Below are positions 52,523 to 61,687 of a DNA stretch of 64,000 nt, piece by piece. The notes below the pieces were generated by a model that was not told where the DNA came from, did no database searches, and saw nothing but the letters and a program-made list of their open reading frames with translations. The position numbers and the translations under genes are program-made. Each line of letters opens with the position of its first letter. Position 1 is the stretch's first letter. Location: contig NZ_JACGWS010000005.1 of the NCBI RefSeq assembly GCF_014397005.1, positions 248,001-312,000 on the forward strand. Direction: 5' to 3'. This DNA is from Kordia aestuariivivens. Lineage in GTDB: Bacteria > Bacteroidota > Bacteroidia > Flavobacteriales > Flavobacteriaceae.

Positions 52523-52560
52523 TTTCGAGTGAAATTCGATAGAATTTTGTGTCGAGAAAT
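52523..52560. repeat. Dispersed repeat TTTCGAGTGAAATTCGATAG...GTCGAGAA
   Basis: Third member of the repeat type seen at 33085 and 39763. Confidence 0.5.
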
Positions 52561-52585
52561 AATTTAAAATTCAGCATTTAAAATT

Positions 52586-53122
52586 TCACTTCCAACCTTC
52601 ACGAATCATTAATTGTTCAATATGTGCATAATGATGATTACAATGCCACGCGTAGATTCCGATGTTTTCCTTGAGACTTACTTTTTCATTTCCATCCGGA
52701 TGAATAAAAATTTGCTCTAAATCTGCAACTGTTAATCCTTTTAAAAAGTACGTCCACTTTGCGTGTAATGCCTTTAGAGAATCTAACGAAAGTTTGATGG
52801 GCGCAGTTTTACTATCAAATAGCTCAGCCCAGCGATCTTCGTAATAGGTTTTAATTACAGGTTGATCTTCCGTTAGTGTCCATTTGAATCGTGTGTAACT
52901 ATTGTGATGGCTGTCAGCTAAATGATGAATTACTTGCCGGATTGTCCAACCGCCAGGGCGATATGGCGTATTTAATTGTGAAGGCGAAAGATTTGTAACT
53001 AAATTTTCTAATAGTACAGGGAAATTTTCTAAAATAGTAATCCAATTTGAAATATGTTCAGCGGTTATTATAGTTGGAATTTGAATTTTTCCGATAGGAT
53101 ATTTTAATTTTTCTAAATCCAT
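52586..53122 (-). CDS. DinB/YfiT-like metal-dependent transferase
   Basis: A 178-residue four-helix DinB-fold protein. The metal ligands are visible in VIHHLADSHHNSY and IGIYAWHCNHHYAHIEQL. GGWTIRQVIHHLADSH is the usual YfiT start. YfiT relatives act as thiol-dependent transferases (bacillithiol in Firmicutes); the thiol used in flavobacteria is not clear. Cytoplasmic. Convergent with the thioredoxin-like gene; 18 bp terminator region separates it from the immunophilin gene. Confidence 0.87.
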   Translation of the reverse strand: MDLEKLKYPIGKIQIPTIITAEHISNWITILENFPVLLENLVTNLSPSQLNTPYRPGGWTIRQVIHHLADSHHNSYTRFKWTLTEDQPVIKTYYEDRWAELFDSKTAPIKLSLDSLKALHAKWTYFLKGLTVADLEQIFIHPDGNEKVSLKENIGIYAWHCNHHYAHIEQLMIREGWK

Positions 53123-53140
53123 ATTTTATAATTGTATAAA

Positions 53141-53169
53141 AAAACGCTCTGAGATTTTCAGAGCGTTTT
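53141..53169 (-). terminator. Hairpin terminator after the dual immunophilin gene
   Basis: A 12 bp perfect stem (AAAACGCTCTGA), 5 nt loop, T-run on the minus strand, 8 bp past the stop. Confidence 0.9.
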
Positions 53170-53176
53170 GTATTAT

Positions 53177-54112
53177 TTATTTTACATCCATTAGTTCTAC
53201 ATCGAACATTAACGTAGCATTTGGTGGAATAGCGCCGCCGCCAGCTCCTCTTTCACCGTACGCTAAATGTGGAGGAATTACAAATCGAGCCTTATCTCCT
53301 ACTTTCAATAAAGCGATACCTTCGTCCCAACCTGGAATTACATTTCCTTGTCCTAATGGAAAATCAATTGGTTTATTTCTTTGGTATGAAGAATCAAAAA
53401 CGCCACCATCAGGAAACATTCCTTTATAGTGTACAGAAACCGTTTTTCCTTTTTCAGCTTGCACGCCGTCTCCATTTTGAATTATTTTATAACGTAATCC
53501 ACTTTCAGTTGCATCAAAACCTGTTGCGATTTCTGCTAATTCTTTTTCTTCTTTTTCTTTTGCTGCTTTGATGCGTGCTGCTTTTGCTCCATCAAATAAA
53601 CGGAATGCTTCTATAGCATTGAAAGCTTCTGCATCAGCTCCAACACGAATAATTTCAACTTTATCAATATGATCACCTTGTGCGATTGTATCAACAATTT
53701 CTTGTCCATGAAAAACATGACCAAAAACGGTATGTTTTCCGTCTAACCAAGGAGTTGGAATATGTGTAATAAAAAATTGACTGCCATTAGTTGCTGGTCC
53801 GGCATTTGCCATAGATAGAACTCCTGGTTCGCTATGTGTCAATTCTGGATGAATTTCATCATCGAAAGTATATCCAGGACTTCCTGTACCAGTTCCTTGT
53901 GGGCAACCACCTTGAATCATAAAATCTGGAATAACTCTATGAAACTTTAATCCATCATAATACGGAGTTCCTTGTGGCTTTGCATTATTTTCTAATTGTC
54001 CTTCAGACAAAGCAACAAAGTTACCAACTGTTCCTGGTGTTCTTTTATAAGTTAAATTTACTAAGATTTCTCCTTTACTCGTATGTAGTTTTGCGTATAA
54101 ACCGTCTTCCAT
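53177..54112 (-). CDS. Dual peptidyl-prolyl isomerase: cyclophilin plus FKBP in one chain
   Basis: A 311-residue fusion of two unrelated rotamase folds. Residues 1-155 are cyclophilin: FHRVIPDFMIQGGCPQGTGTGSPGYTF, SMANAGPATNGSQFFIT and DGKHTVFGHV. A charged linker (about 160-195, Lys/Glu) follows. Residues about 200-311 are FKBP: VSVHYKGMFPDGGVFDSSY, VIPGWDEGIALLKVGDKARFVIPPHLAYGERGAGGGAIPPNATLMFDVELMDV. No signal peptide, so it acts in the cytoplasm as a proline isomerase and chaperone. Such cyclophilin-FKBP fusions (CFBPs) are described from a few flavobacteria and protists (recollection). Confidence 0.95.
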   Translation of the reverse strand: MEDGLYAKLHTSKGEILVNLTYKRTPGTVGNFVALSEGQLENNAKPQGTPYYDGLKFHRVIPDFMIQGGCPQGTGTGSPGYTFDDEIHPELTHSEPGVLSMANAGPATNGSQFFITHIPTPWLDGKHTVFGHVFHGQEIVDTIAQGDHIDKVEIIRVGADAEAFNAIEAFRLFDGAKAARIKAAKEKEEKELAEIATGFDATESGLRYKIIQNGDGVQAEKGKTVSVHYKGMFPDGGVFDSSYQRNKPIDFPLGQGNVIPGWDEGIALLKVGDKARFVIPPHLAYGERGAGGGAIPPNATLMFDVELMDVK

Positions 54113-54558
54113 TATATATATTTTAATTTAAAGTGCGAAGATACGCATCAAAATACAATTACAAAATACACTGTTGAAAATAATCTTTTTAATAATAGTA
54201 TTGGAATCCCATATTTATTTTATCGAAAAACCGTAGCGAAACCAAATTTTTTGACTTTAACTTGATTTAAGAATCAAGTTAAAAATCTGTTTAATTTCAA
54301 TTGCTGATTATCAGATAGTTAGCTTGATTTTAAATTTAAAATTTAGTGAAAACAATTTAACTTTTGGGTGTTAACAAGAATAAGAGAGTTTTCATTAAAA
54401 TAAAAAAGAAGCTTATTTTTTTGTGAAAATATGGTTTTATAAAAGAAGTCTATTACGGTAATAGCTTAAAAAAATCATTAAAAAAATGACTTTTCATAGT
54501 AGTAGGAAAAAATGAGTAACAAAATAACTAGTAACTAACTTAATTAAAATTTAAAAAG
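54113..54558. other. 446 bp gap before the small lipoprotein
   Basis: No gene recognised. It contains an 11 bp perfect palindrome TTAACTTGATT/AATCAAGTTAA with a TAAG loop (54257-54282), possibly an operator or a folded leader, and a very AT-rich rest. Confidence 0.55.
54257..54282. repeat. Perfect inverted repeat, 11 bp arms, 4 bp loop
   Basis: TTAACTTGATT and its complement around TAAG, with no T-run on the plus strand, so not a typical terminator for this direction. Confidence 0.65.
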
Positions 54559-54738
54559 ATGAAAAAAGTATTCGGATTATTCGCATTATTATTAGTAGTA
54601 AACTTAGGATTTATAGCATGTGAGCCAAACAGCACTTCTGATGCAGGAGATGATACTATATTTGAAAATGTAACTGGAACTGGAGATGAAGAAGATCCAG
54701 AAGTTGACAGAGGTCAAGGTAGTGGACAAGGAAATTAA
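54559..54738 (+). CDS. Small acidic lipoprotein, 59 residues
   Basis: MKKVFGLFALLLVVNLGFIAC is a lipoprotein signal with lipobox FIAC (Cys21). The mature peptide of 38 residues is acidic and ends in the Gly/Gln-rich tail RGQGSGQGN. No known domain. It is followed by a 12 bp terminator and then by a TPR-histidine kinase 95 bp on; it might be an output or partner of that system, but this is inference. Similarly short lipoprotein genes lie near regulators in many flavobacteria. Confidence 0.72.
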   Translation: MKKVFGLFALLLVVNLGFIACEPNSTSDAGDDTIFENVTGTGDEEDPEVDRGQGSGQGN

Positions 54739-54760
54739 TCAACCATATTTCGTTTAAATA

Positions 54761-54787
54761 TAAAAGCCTTCCACCGGAAGGCTTTTA
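54761..54787 (+). terminator. Strong hairpin terminator after the acidic lipoprotein
   Basis: A 12 bp perfect stem (TAAAAGCCTTCC), ACC loop, 22 bp past the stop; U-rich AT follows. Confidence 0.88.
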
Positions 54788-54805
54788 TATTAAATAAAAA
54801 AAAGA

Positions 54806-54813
54806 TAAATTTG
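54806..54813 (+). promoter_or_regulatory. TAAATTTG, candidate -7 box of the kinase gene
   Basis: Matches TAnnTTTG about 20 bp before the TTG start, giving a very short leader and supporting that start. Confidence 0.5.
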
Positions 54814-54832
54814 TGACAAACACCTACTTATT

Positions 54833-56833
54833 TTGATATTCAAAACCAAAGAAAAATATTGTCTACTTTTTATACTATTTTTATGTAATGTACTAATTTC
54901 TCAAACGAGTAAAAGAATTTTAGACTTATCAAACATTTTTAAAGATAGAAGTCTTTCATTTGAAGTTAAAAAAGATTCTTTAGACAAGGCATATAGAATA
55001 GCACAAAGAGAATCAAATGACTCTTTGAAAAACGTGTATTATTCTAAATTATCTTATGCATATTACAGAATTAATGATGAATTCATGTTTAAAAAAGTAA
55101 ACAAAGAAGGCGTCTTGTTATCTACTAAACTTAAAGATTCTATTACGCTTGGCGACCATTATTGGGACATGGGTGCTTTTTATAAAAAGAATAAAAAGCT
55201 TGATAGTGCTTACTATTTCTACAACAACACAAAAAAAATATTTAGTAGTATAGGTGAACTAAAAAAAGTAGCTTCCATATGGTTTAATATTGGACAAATT
55301 CAAAAAGATGTTAGGGATTATACAGGAAGTGAAATTGCAATCATAAATGCCATCGAAATATTTCAAGATCAAAAGGATTATAATAGTTTATATAATTGTT
55401 ATAACCTTCTTGGCATCATATATAATAATTTAGAAGAGTACGAAAAAGCTATTAAATGTTATAAAGATTCACTAGAATATCTCAGAAAAAGTAGTAAGGA
55501 TGACATAAGAGAAGCTACTATTTTAAATAATATAGGTATTGTTTACAGAAATTTAGGCAATCATGCTTTGGCTATTAAAAAATACAAAGAAGGATTAAAT
55601 TATGATAGTATTTATTATAAAAATACTAGACTGTACGCAACATTGACAGATAACTTGGCATATTCAAAATTTATATTAAATGATCATGATGATTTACCTG
55701 ATCTATTTTATAAAGCTTTGCACATTAGAGACAGTCTCAATATTTCCGTAGGACTTCTTATTAATAAAATTCACCTTTCGGAGTATTATCTTCGACAGAA
55801 AGATACCATACAAAGTTTAAAATTTTCAACGGAAGCAATGGTATTAGGAAAAAAAATTAAATCATATGATCACCTTTTAGATAATTACAAACTGCTTGCA
55901 AAAATAGAACCTAACAATAGTAATAAATACTTGAATGAGTATATAAAACTCAACGATAGTTTAGTTATCTACGAACGTGGTATCCGGAATAAGTTTGCTC
56001 GTATCAAGTTTGAAACAGATGTGGTTATAACTGAAAATAAAAAATTAAGCATTCAAAACACTTGGATTGTTGCTACTTCAACAGCACTGATTTTCTTTGG
56101 CTTCCTTATTTATGTAATTACGCAACAGCGAACTCGTAATAAAGAACTCGAAATGGAACAGCAACAACAGCGTGCCAATGAGGAGATTTACAACTTAATG
56201 ATTGATCAGCAAGATAAAATTGAAGAAGGAAGAAAACGTGAAAAAGAACGGATTTCTCTCGAATTACACGACGGAATCCTTGGAAGATTATTTGGTACAC
56301 GACTCAGCTTGGGAAGTTTGAATAGTAAAGATGACTTGAGTTCAAAGAAAATGAGAGAACAATATATCTATGAACTTCAAAGCATTGAGGAAGAAGTAAG
56401 GAATATTTCGCATGAATTAGGGATCGATAATTTCAATTCTACAACGAGTTATAGCACAATGATTGCAAATCTCTTGGAGGAACAGTCGAAAATAACTAAC
56501 TTTAAATATATAATTGAAGATGATGATCGTATTGTATGGACAGATATTCCAGGGCATATTAAAATAAATATCTATCGAATTGTACAAGAATCTATTCAAA
56601 ATATCAATAAATATGCGCAAGCAGAAAACGTAATACTAGATTTTAAAAAGAATGATGATCATATTATCCTTACCATTAAAGATGACGGCGTTGGTTTTGA
56701 CCAAGAAAAAAGAAGTAGCGGTATAGGACTTAAAAATATGAAATCAAGAGTAGCTTTACTTCATGGACAATTTACTATAAATTCAATTCCAGGTAAAGGA
56801 ACCTCTATTAGTGTTGACGTTCCTATGACGTAG
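54833..56833 (+). CDS. TPR-containing sensor histidine kinase (HisKA_3, NarL-type)
   Basis: A 666-residue kinase from a TTG start. A signal peptide or N-terminal anchor (to about residue 23) comes first, then about six TPR repeats (60-390) presumably outside the membrane. A transmembrane helix (WIVATSTALIFFGFLIYVI, about 405-425) and a coiled coil lead to HisKA_3 with phospho-acceptor His479 in LELHDG. The ATPase has VQESIQNINKYA (N box), IKDDGVGFD (G1) and GIGLKNM. It probably senses an envelope or nutrient signal and phosphorylates the response regulator 15 bp downstream. TPR-type kinases of this build are typical of Bacteroidota. Confidence 0.93.
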   Translation: MIFKTKEKYCLLFILFLCNVLISQTSKRILDLSNIFKDRSLSFEVKKDSLDKAYRIAQRESNDSLKNVYYSKLSYAYYRINDEFMFKKVNKEGVLLSTKLKDSITLGDHYWDMGAFYKKNKKLDSAYYFYNNTKKIFSSIGELKKVASIWFNIGQIQKDVRDYTGSEIAIINAIEIFQDQKDYNSLYNCYNLLGIIYNNLEEYEKAIKCYKDSLEYLRKSSKDDIREATILNNIGIVYRNLGNHALAIKKYKEGLNYDSIYYKNTRLYATLTDNLAYSKFILNDHDDLPDLFYKALHIRDSLNISVGLLINKIHLSEYYLRQKDTIQSLKFSTEAMVLGKKIKSYDHLLDNYKLLAKIEPNNSNKYLNEYIKLNDSLVIYERGIRNKFARIKFETDVVITENKKLSIQNTWIVATSTALIFFGFLIYVITQQRTRNKELEMEQQQQRANEEIYNLMIDQQDKIEEGRKREKERISLELHDGILGRLFGTRLSLGSLNSKDDLSSKKMREQYIYELQSIEEEVRNISHELGIDNFNSTTSYSTMIANLLEEQSKITNFKYIIEDDDRIVWTDIPGHIKINIYRIVQESIQNINKYAQAENVILDFKKNDDHIILTIKDDGVGFDQEKRSSGIGLKNMKSRVALLHGQFTINSIPGKGTSISVDVPMT

Positions 56834-56848
56834 AACTTAACCTTACAT

Positions 56849-57517
56849 ATGAAAGATATAAAAGTATTAATTGTAGATGATCATCCAATGATCATCGAAG
56901 GCTATAAAAATGCCTTACTCGGCATTAACTCCGATGAAATGACACTACGGATTGATACATCCGACAGTTGTGACGGTGCATTTAGCAAAATTAAAAATGC
57001 ATCTACTGGAACTCCGTATGATGTCGTTTTTTTAGATATAAAATTACCTCCATCAAGTGATGGGAAAATTATTTCAGGAGAAGATTTAGGAATTAAAGTA
57101 AAAGAACTACTTCCAGACGCAAAAGTTGTGATTCTAACAATGTTTAATAATAACTTCAGAATTCACAATATTCTCAAAAACATTAATCCAGATGGTTTCT
57201 TAGTAAAAAGTGATGTAACTTCCGATGAATTAATGCGTGCGTTTCAAGTAGTATTGACCGATCCGCCATATTACAGTCATACAGTAACAAAATTACTTCG
57301 TACGCGAATTATCAATGAAGTTGTCTTGGATGATATTGATCGTAATATCCTATTCCACCTTTCGAAAGGAATAAAAACAAAAAACTTAACAGAATACATT
57401 CCACTATCACTTGCAGCAATAGAAAAGCGCAAACGACACTTAAAAGAAGTATTTGATGTAGAAAAGAAAGGTGATGAATCACTTTTAGAACAAGCCCGAA
57501 ATACTGGTTTTCTATAA
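56849..57517 (+). CDS. Response regulator, NarL-like, partner of the upstream kinase
   Basis: A 222-residue regulator: receiver domain with acidic pocket VDDHP (Asp10, Asp11), phospho-acceptor Asp63 in VVFLDIKLP, and FLVKSD (Lys). It is followed by a helix-turn-helix (about 165-215) in the place of a LuxR domain but with an atypical sequence (GIKTKNLTEYIPLSLAAIEKRKRHL). It begins 15 bp after the kinase stop, so they form a two-component pair. Targets unknown. A strong terminator follows. Confidence 0.9.
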   Translation: MKDIKVLIVDDHPMIIEGYKNALLGINSDEMTLRIDTSDSCDGAFSKIKNASTGTPYDVVFLDIKLPPSSDGKIISGEDLGIKVKELLPDAKVVILTMFNNNFRIHNILKNINPDGFLVKSDVTSDELMRAFQVVLTDPPYYSHTVTKLLRTRIINEVVLDDIDRNILFHLSKGIKTKNLTEYIPLSLAAIEKRKRHLKEVFDVEKKGDESLLEQARNTGFL

Positions 57518-57532
57518 AAAATTTAAAACAAT

Positions 57533-57569
57533 AAAAAAGCTGTTTGATATTACTTCAAACAGCTTTTTT
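57533..57569. terminator. Bidirectional hairpin terminator
   Basis: A 15 bp perfect stem (AAAAAAGCTGTTTGA), 7 nt loop, with a T-run on each side. It separates the response regulator (+) from recQ (-). Confidence 0.93.
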
Positions 57570-57597
57570 TAATTTTGACAACTTGTTGTGTCGTATG

Positions 57598-59796
57598 TTA
57601 ATTTGCTACATCACTGATAAATTTGATCCGATACAAACGTAATTCTTCATCGTCGTAATCGCCATCAAACTCCTCCATTGCAGCAGAAATTTTGTCATTT
57701 TCAGATTCTATAAAATATTCATGAATTTCTTCTTGTTGGTCTTCATCTAAAATATCATCAATCCAATAGCTTATATTTAGCTTAGTTCCACTGTAAACAA
57801 TTTGCTCCATTTCTTTAATGAAATCAACCATTTTAAGACCTTTTGAAGCTGCAATATCATCTAGCGGAAGCTTTCTATCAACATTTTGAATAATGTATAA
57901 TTTTAAACCAGAATTAACTCCAGTGCTTTTTACGATTAAATCATCAGGTCTAAGAATATCATTTTCATCAACATACTTTTTGATGAAATCGATAAAGTCT
58001 TTACCATACTTCTTTGCTTTTCCATCTCCTACGCCATGAATATTCTTCATTTCATCAATCGAAATAGGATATTTCAGTGCCATATCTTCCAAAGAAGGAT
58101 CTTGAAAAACCACAAACGGCGGAACTCCTAAGCGTTTGGCTACTTTCTTCCGCAAATCTTTCAACATCGTCATCAATTTTTGATCTGCAACGACACCATT
58201 TCCTTTTGAAGCGGTAATAATATTATTATCATTTGCATCAATAAAGTCATGATCTTCCGTCATCATAAATGATTCAGGACTTTCTATAAAAGCTTTCCCT
58301 GCGTCTGTTAACTTGATAACGCCGTACGTTTCAATATCTTTTCGAAGATAACCAGCAACTAAGACTTGACGAATTAACGCCATCCAATATTTATCATTGA
58401 ATGCGTTTCCTAACCCAAAAAAAGGTTGTAAATGCGTTTTATGTGATTTAATCAATGCATTTTCATTTCCAATCAATACATTGACAACATTACGCGATTT
58501 ATACGTCTGTTTTGTATCTTGAATCGTTTTTAGCAACTTAACTACTTGATCTTGAGCTTCTACTTTCTTTTTCGGAAAACGAACATTATCGTCCATCTCT
58601 GCTCCTTCTCCATCATCTGGAAATTCTTCACCGAAGTAATGTAATATAAATTTTCGCCTAGAAATAGAAGTTTCTGCATACGCAACCACTTCTTGTAAAA
58701 GCGCATGTCCAATTTCCTGTTCTGCAACAGGTTTTCCAGACATAAATTTTTCTAACTTTTCAATATCTTTATAGGAATAGAAAGCCAAACAATGACCTTC
58801 ACCGCCATCTCTTCCAGCGCGTCCAGTTTCTTGATAATAACTTTCAATACTTTTTGGAATATCATGATGAATCACAAATCGAACATCAGGTTTGTCAATT
58901 CCCATACCAAATGCAATCGTTGCAACCACGACTTCACAGTCTTCCATCAAAAACATATCTTGATGTTTGGCGCGTTTTTTTGGATCCAATCCAGCATGAT
59001 ATGGAACTGCATTCACTCCATTTACCTGAAGTACTTGCGCTAATTCTTCTACACGTTTACGACTCAAACAGTATATAATTCCGCTTTTACCATCATTTTG
59101 CTTTACAAAGCGAATAATATCTGCATCTACATTCTTTGTTTTTGGGCGTACTTCGTAATATAAATTAGGTCTATTAAACGACGCTTTAAACGTTTTTGCA
59201 TCTGACATTCCTAAGTTTTTAAGAATATCTTCTTGCACTTTTGGGGTCGCGGTCGCTGTGAGTCCAATAATTGGAATATTATCTCCAATTTTTCCAATAA
59301 TACTTTTAAGATTTCTGTATTCGGGACGAAAATCGTGTCCCCATTCTGAAATACAATGGGCTTCATCAACTGCCATAAAAGAAATTTTAACAGTTCGTAA
59401 GAACTCTACATTTTCTTCTTTAGTTAATGATTCTGGTGCGACATACAACAGTTTTGTAACCTTATTTGTAATGTCTTCTTTTACCTGTCTGATTTCTGCT
59501 TTGGTAAGCGAAGAATTCAATACATGTGCAATACCGTCCTGAGAAGATATTCCTCTGAGCGCGTCTACTTGGTTCTTCATTAGGGCAATTAGGGGAGAAA
59601 CAATAATAGCAGTTCCTTCTGTCATTAACGCTGGCAATTGGTAACATAAAGATTTACCACCGCCCGTCGGCATAACTACAAAGGTGTTTTTATTGCTGAT
59701 GATGCTTTTAATAACTTCTTCCTGTAGTCCTTTGAATTGACCGAACCCGAAGTGCTTCTTTAGTTCCTTATATAAGTCAATTTCTACTAAACTCAT
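57598..59796 (-). CDS. recQ: ATP-dependent DNA helicase RecQ
   Basis: A 732-residue helicase. MPTGGGKSLCYQLPAL (Walker A near 42-50), VDEAHCISEWGHDFRPEY (DEAH), GLTATATP (motif III), and motif VI in YYQETGRAGRDGGEG are all RecQ type. The following RQC winged helix (about 410-510) and HRDC domain (about 520-600) are recognisable; the last 100 residues are an extra helical acidic tail. It unwinds DNA 3'-5' in recombination and repair. Zinc-site cysteines of the RQC are not evident. Divergent from the kdsD gene, with a dyad at 59832-59855 in between. Confidence 0.95.
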   Translation of the reverse strand: MSLVEIDLYKELKKHFGFGQFKGLQEEVIKSIISNKNTFVVMPTGGGKSLCYQLPALMTEGTAIIVSPLIALMKNQVDALRGISSQDGIAHVLNSSLTKAEIRQVKEDITNKVTKLLYVAPESLTKEENVEFLRTVKISFMAVDEAHCISEWGHDFRPEYRNLKSIIGKIGDNIPIIGLTATATPKVQEDILKNLGMSDAKTFKASFNRPNLYYEVRPKTKNVDADIIRFVKQNDGKSGIIYCLSRKRVEELAQVLQVNGVNAVPYHAGLDPKKRAKHQDMFLMEDCEVVVATIAFGMGIDKPDVRFVIHHDIPKSIESYYQETGRAGRDGGEGHCLAFYSYKDIEKLEKFMSGKPVAEQEIGHALLQEVVAYAETSISRRKFILHYFGEEFPDDGEGAEMDDNVRFPKKKVEAQDQVVKLLKTIQDTKQTYKSRNVVNVLIGNENALIKSHKTHLQPFFGLGNAFNDKYWMALIRQVLVAGYLRKDIETYGVIKLTDAGKAFIESPESFMMTEDHDFIDANDNNIITASKGNGVVADQKLMTMLKDLRKKVAKRLGVPPFVVFQDPSLEDMALKYPISIDEMKNIHGVGDGKAKKYGKDFIDFIKKYVDENDILRPDDLIVKSTGVNSGLKLYIIQNVDRKLPLDDIAASKGLKMVDFIKEMEQIVYSGTKLNISYWIDDILDEDQQEEIHEYFIESENDKISAAMEEFDGDYDDEELRLYRIKFISDVAN

Positions 59797-59831
59797 TCTA
59801 TCTTTTTACTATTTTACATACATTTGCATAC

Positions 59832-59855
59832 ACTAAAGATACTATTTTCTTTAGT
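59832..59855. promoter_or_regulatory. Dyad ACTAAAGA-N8-TCTTTAGT between recQ and kdsD
   Basis: A perfect 8 bp dyad in the 86 bp divergent promoter space. It overlaps TATCTTTA-like -7 boxes for recQ on the minus strand, so it could bind a regulator. Weak call. Confidence 0.35.
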
Positions 59856-59882
59856 AACAACAATTTTTTAAATTTATTCATT

Positions 59883-60851
59883 TTGAAATATAAAGATAAC
59901 ATTATTAGTGTTGCCAAGCAAACCGTTCAAACAGAATGTGATGCGATCCAAAATTTAATTCCTTTAATTGATCATGAGTTTGCAGAAGCTGTCTCATATA
60001 TCTATGAATCTAATGGAAGAGTTGTCGTTACAGGAATTGGGAAAAGTGCCAACATAGCCACAAAAATCGTTGCAACACTGAATTCCACAGGAACACCAGC
60101 AATTTTTATGCATGCCGCAGATGCAATTCATGGTGATTTAGGAATCATTCAAGAACATGATACTGTAATTTGTATTTCAAAAAGTGGTAATACTCCCGAA
60201 ATCAAAGTGTTAGTTCCTTTGATTAAGAATAGTAACAATAAATTAATCGCAATTACATCCAATAAAGAATCATTTTTAGGCATACAAGCCGATTATGTAT
60301 TGCACGCGTACGCGGAAAAAGAAGCATGTCCAAACAATTTGGCGCCAACAACAAGCACAACTGCACAGTTAGTTTTAGGAGATGCATTAGCGGTTTGTTT
60401 ATTAGAACTAAGAGGTTTTTCAAGCAAGGACTTTGCAAAATATCATCCAGGTGGTGCTTTAGGGAAAAAATTATACCTACGCGTAAGTGATTTAGCTTCC
60501 GTGAATCAAAAACCAAAAGTATACGAAGATAGTTCTGTAAAAGATGTCATTATAGAAATTTCCAAAGGAATGATGGGCGCAACTGCCGTTATTAATGAAA
60601 CAAATGAAATTATTGGAGTCATTACGGATGGAGATATTCGACGTATGTTAGCTGATAATGATTTTATTGGCGACTTGAAAGCTACAAATATTATGTCGTC
60701 CAATCCAAAACGAGTTGAAAACGATGCAATGGCGGTTGAAGCCTTAGAAATCATGGAAGACAACGGAATTTCACAATTAATGGTAGAAGAGGCTGGAAAA
60801 TACAAAGGAATCGTACATTTGCATGATTTAGTAAAAGAAGGAATCTTATAA
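59883..60851 (+). CDS. kdsD: D-arabinose-5-phosphate isomerase (KdsD/KpsF/GutQ)
   Basis: A 322-residue protein from a TTG start. SIS domain with VVTGIGKSANIATKI and CISKSGNTPEI, then two CBS domains (about 205-320). It converts ribulose-5-phosphate to arabinose-5-phosphate, the first step of Kdo synthesis for lipopolysaccharide. It overlaps tatC by 1 bp (TAATG). The run kdsD-tatC-CMD-lptB is conserved in Flavobacteriaceae (recollection) and links LPS synthesis and export. Confidence 0.92.
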   Translation: MKYKDNIISVAKQTVQTECDAIQNLIPLIDHEFAEAVSYIYESNGRVVVTGIGKSANIATKIVATLNSTGTPAIFMHAADAIHGDLGIIQEHDTVICISKSGNTPEIKVLVPLIKNSNNKLIAITSNKESFLGIQADYVLHAYAEKEACPNNLAPTTSTTAQLVLGDALAVCLLELRGFSSKDFAKYHPGGALGKKLYLRVSDLASVNQKPKVYEDSSVKDVIIEISKGMMGATAVINETNEIIGVITDGDIRRMLADNDFIGDLKATNIMSSNPKRVENDAMAVEALEIMEDNGISQLMVEEAGKYKGIVHLHDLVKEGIL

Positions 60852-61687
60852 TGGGGAAAAACAAAAACGAAATGTCATTCTTAGATCATTTAGAAGAACT
60901 AAGATGGCATCTTATCCGCAGTTTTGCAGTCATATTTATCATAGCGTGTGTTGTATTTATATACATAGAACCTATTTACGACAATTTATTAATTGTACAT
61001 TTAGATGGAACTTTTGTAACCTATCAGTTTTTCTGTGATTCTTTTCAATTAATAGGTCTCGATAGCGACTTTTGTTCACTAACATTTGATGATGACTTGG
61101 TCAATATTGATGTTACGGGTCAGTTTACCATGGCAATTTGGACAGCGTTAATTCTAGGGTTAATTCTTGCCTTTCCGTATGTTTTATATGAAATGTGGCG
61201 ATTCATCGCTCCTGGGTTAAGTCCAAAAGAACGCGGAAAATCAAGATGGTTTATCTTCTTAGCTTCATTCCTATTTTTCATCGGATTATTATTTAGTTAC
61301 TACGTAATTATGCCAATGTCATCGTATTTTTTCTATAACTTTAAGATTACTGATCAGATAAAAAATACAATTTTAGCACAATCGCATATTAGCCTATTAA
61401 CAAACACATTACTAGGGATTTCATTGGTATTTGAATTACCACTAGTCATCTATTTCCTATCAAAATTAGGATTAATCACACCTGCATTCTTACGCAAGTA
61501 TAGAAAACATGCGCTTGTTGTCGTTTTAATTCTTTCCGCTATTATTACGCCGCCCGATGTTGCCAGTCAAATTGTGGTAGCGATTCCAATAATGCTGCTG
61601 TACCAAGTAGGAATCATCATATCAAAAAGAGTTGAGAAAAATTTAAAAAAGAAATTAAAAAATGAGCAATCAAGTAGAGGAATTTAA
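60851..61687 (+). CDS. tatC: Twin-arginine translocase subunit TatC
   Basis: A 278-residue membrane protein. MSFLDHLEELRWHLIRS is the conserved N-terminus with the cytoplasmic Glu-Glu-Leu-Arg. Six membrane helices follow, including LILGLILAFPYVLYEMWRFIAPGLSPKERG, the Tat-binding loop. The first periplasmic loop has a longer insert with Cys residues (DSFQLIGLDSDFCS). TatC receives folded proteins with RR signal peptides. It is operon partner of kdsD and overlaps the CMD gene by 26 bp. Confidence 0.96.
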   Translation: MGKNKNEMSFLDHLEELRWHLIRSFAVIFIIACVVFIYIEPIYDNLLIVHLDGTFVTYQFFCDSFQLIGLDSDFCSLTFDDDLVNIDVTGQFTMAIWTALILGLILAFPYVLYEMWRFIAPGLSPKERGKSRWFIFLASFLFFIGLLFSYYVIMPMSSYFFYNFKITDQIKNTILAQSHISLLTNTLLGISLVFELPLVIYFLSKLGLITPAFLRKYRKHALVVVLILSAIITPPDVASQIVVAIPIMLLYQVGIIISKRVEKNLKKKLKNEQSSRGI

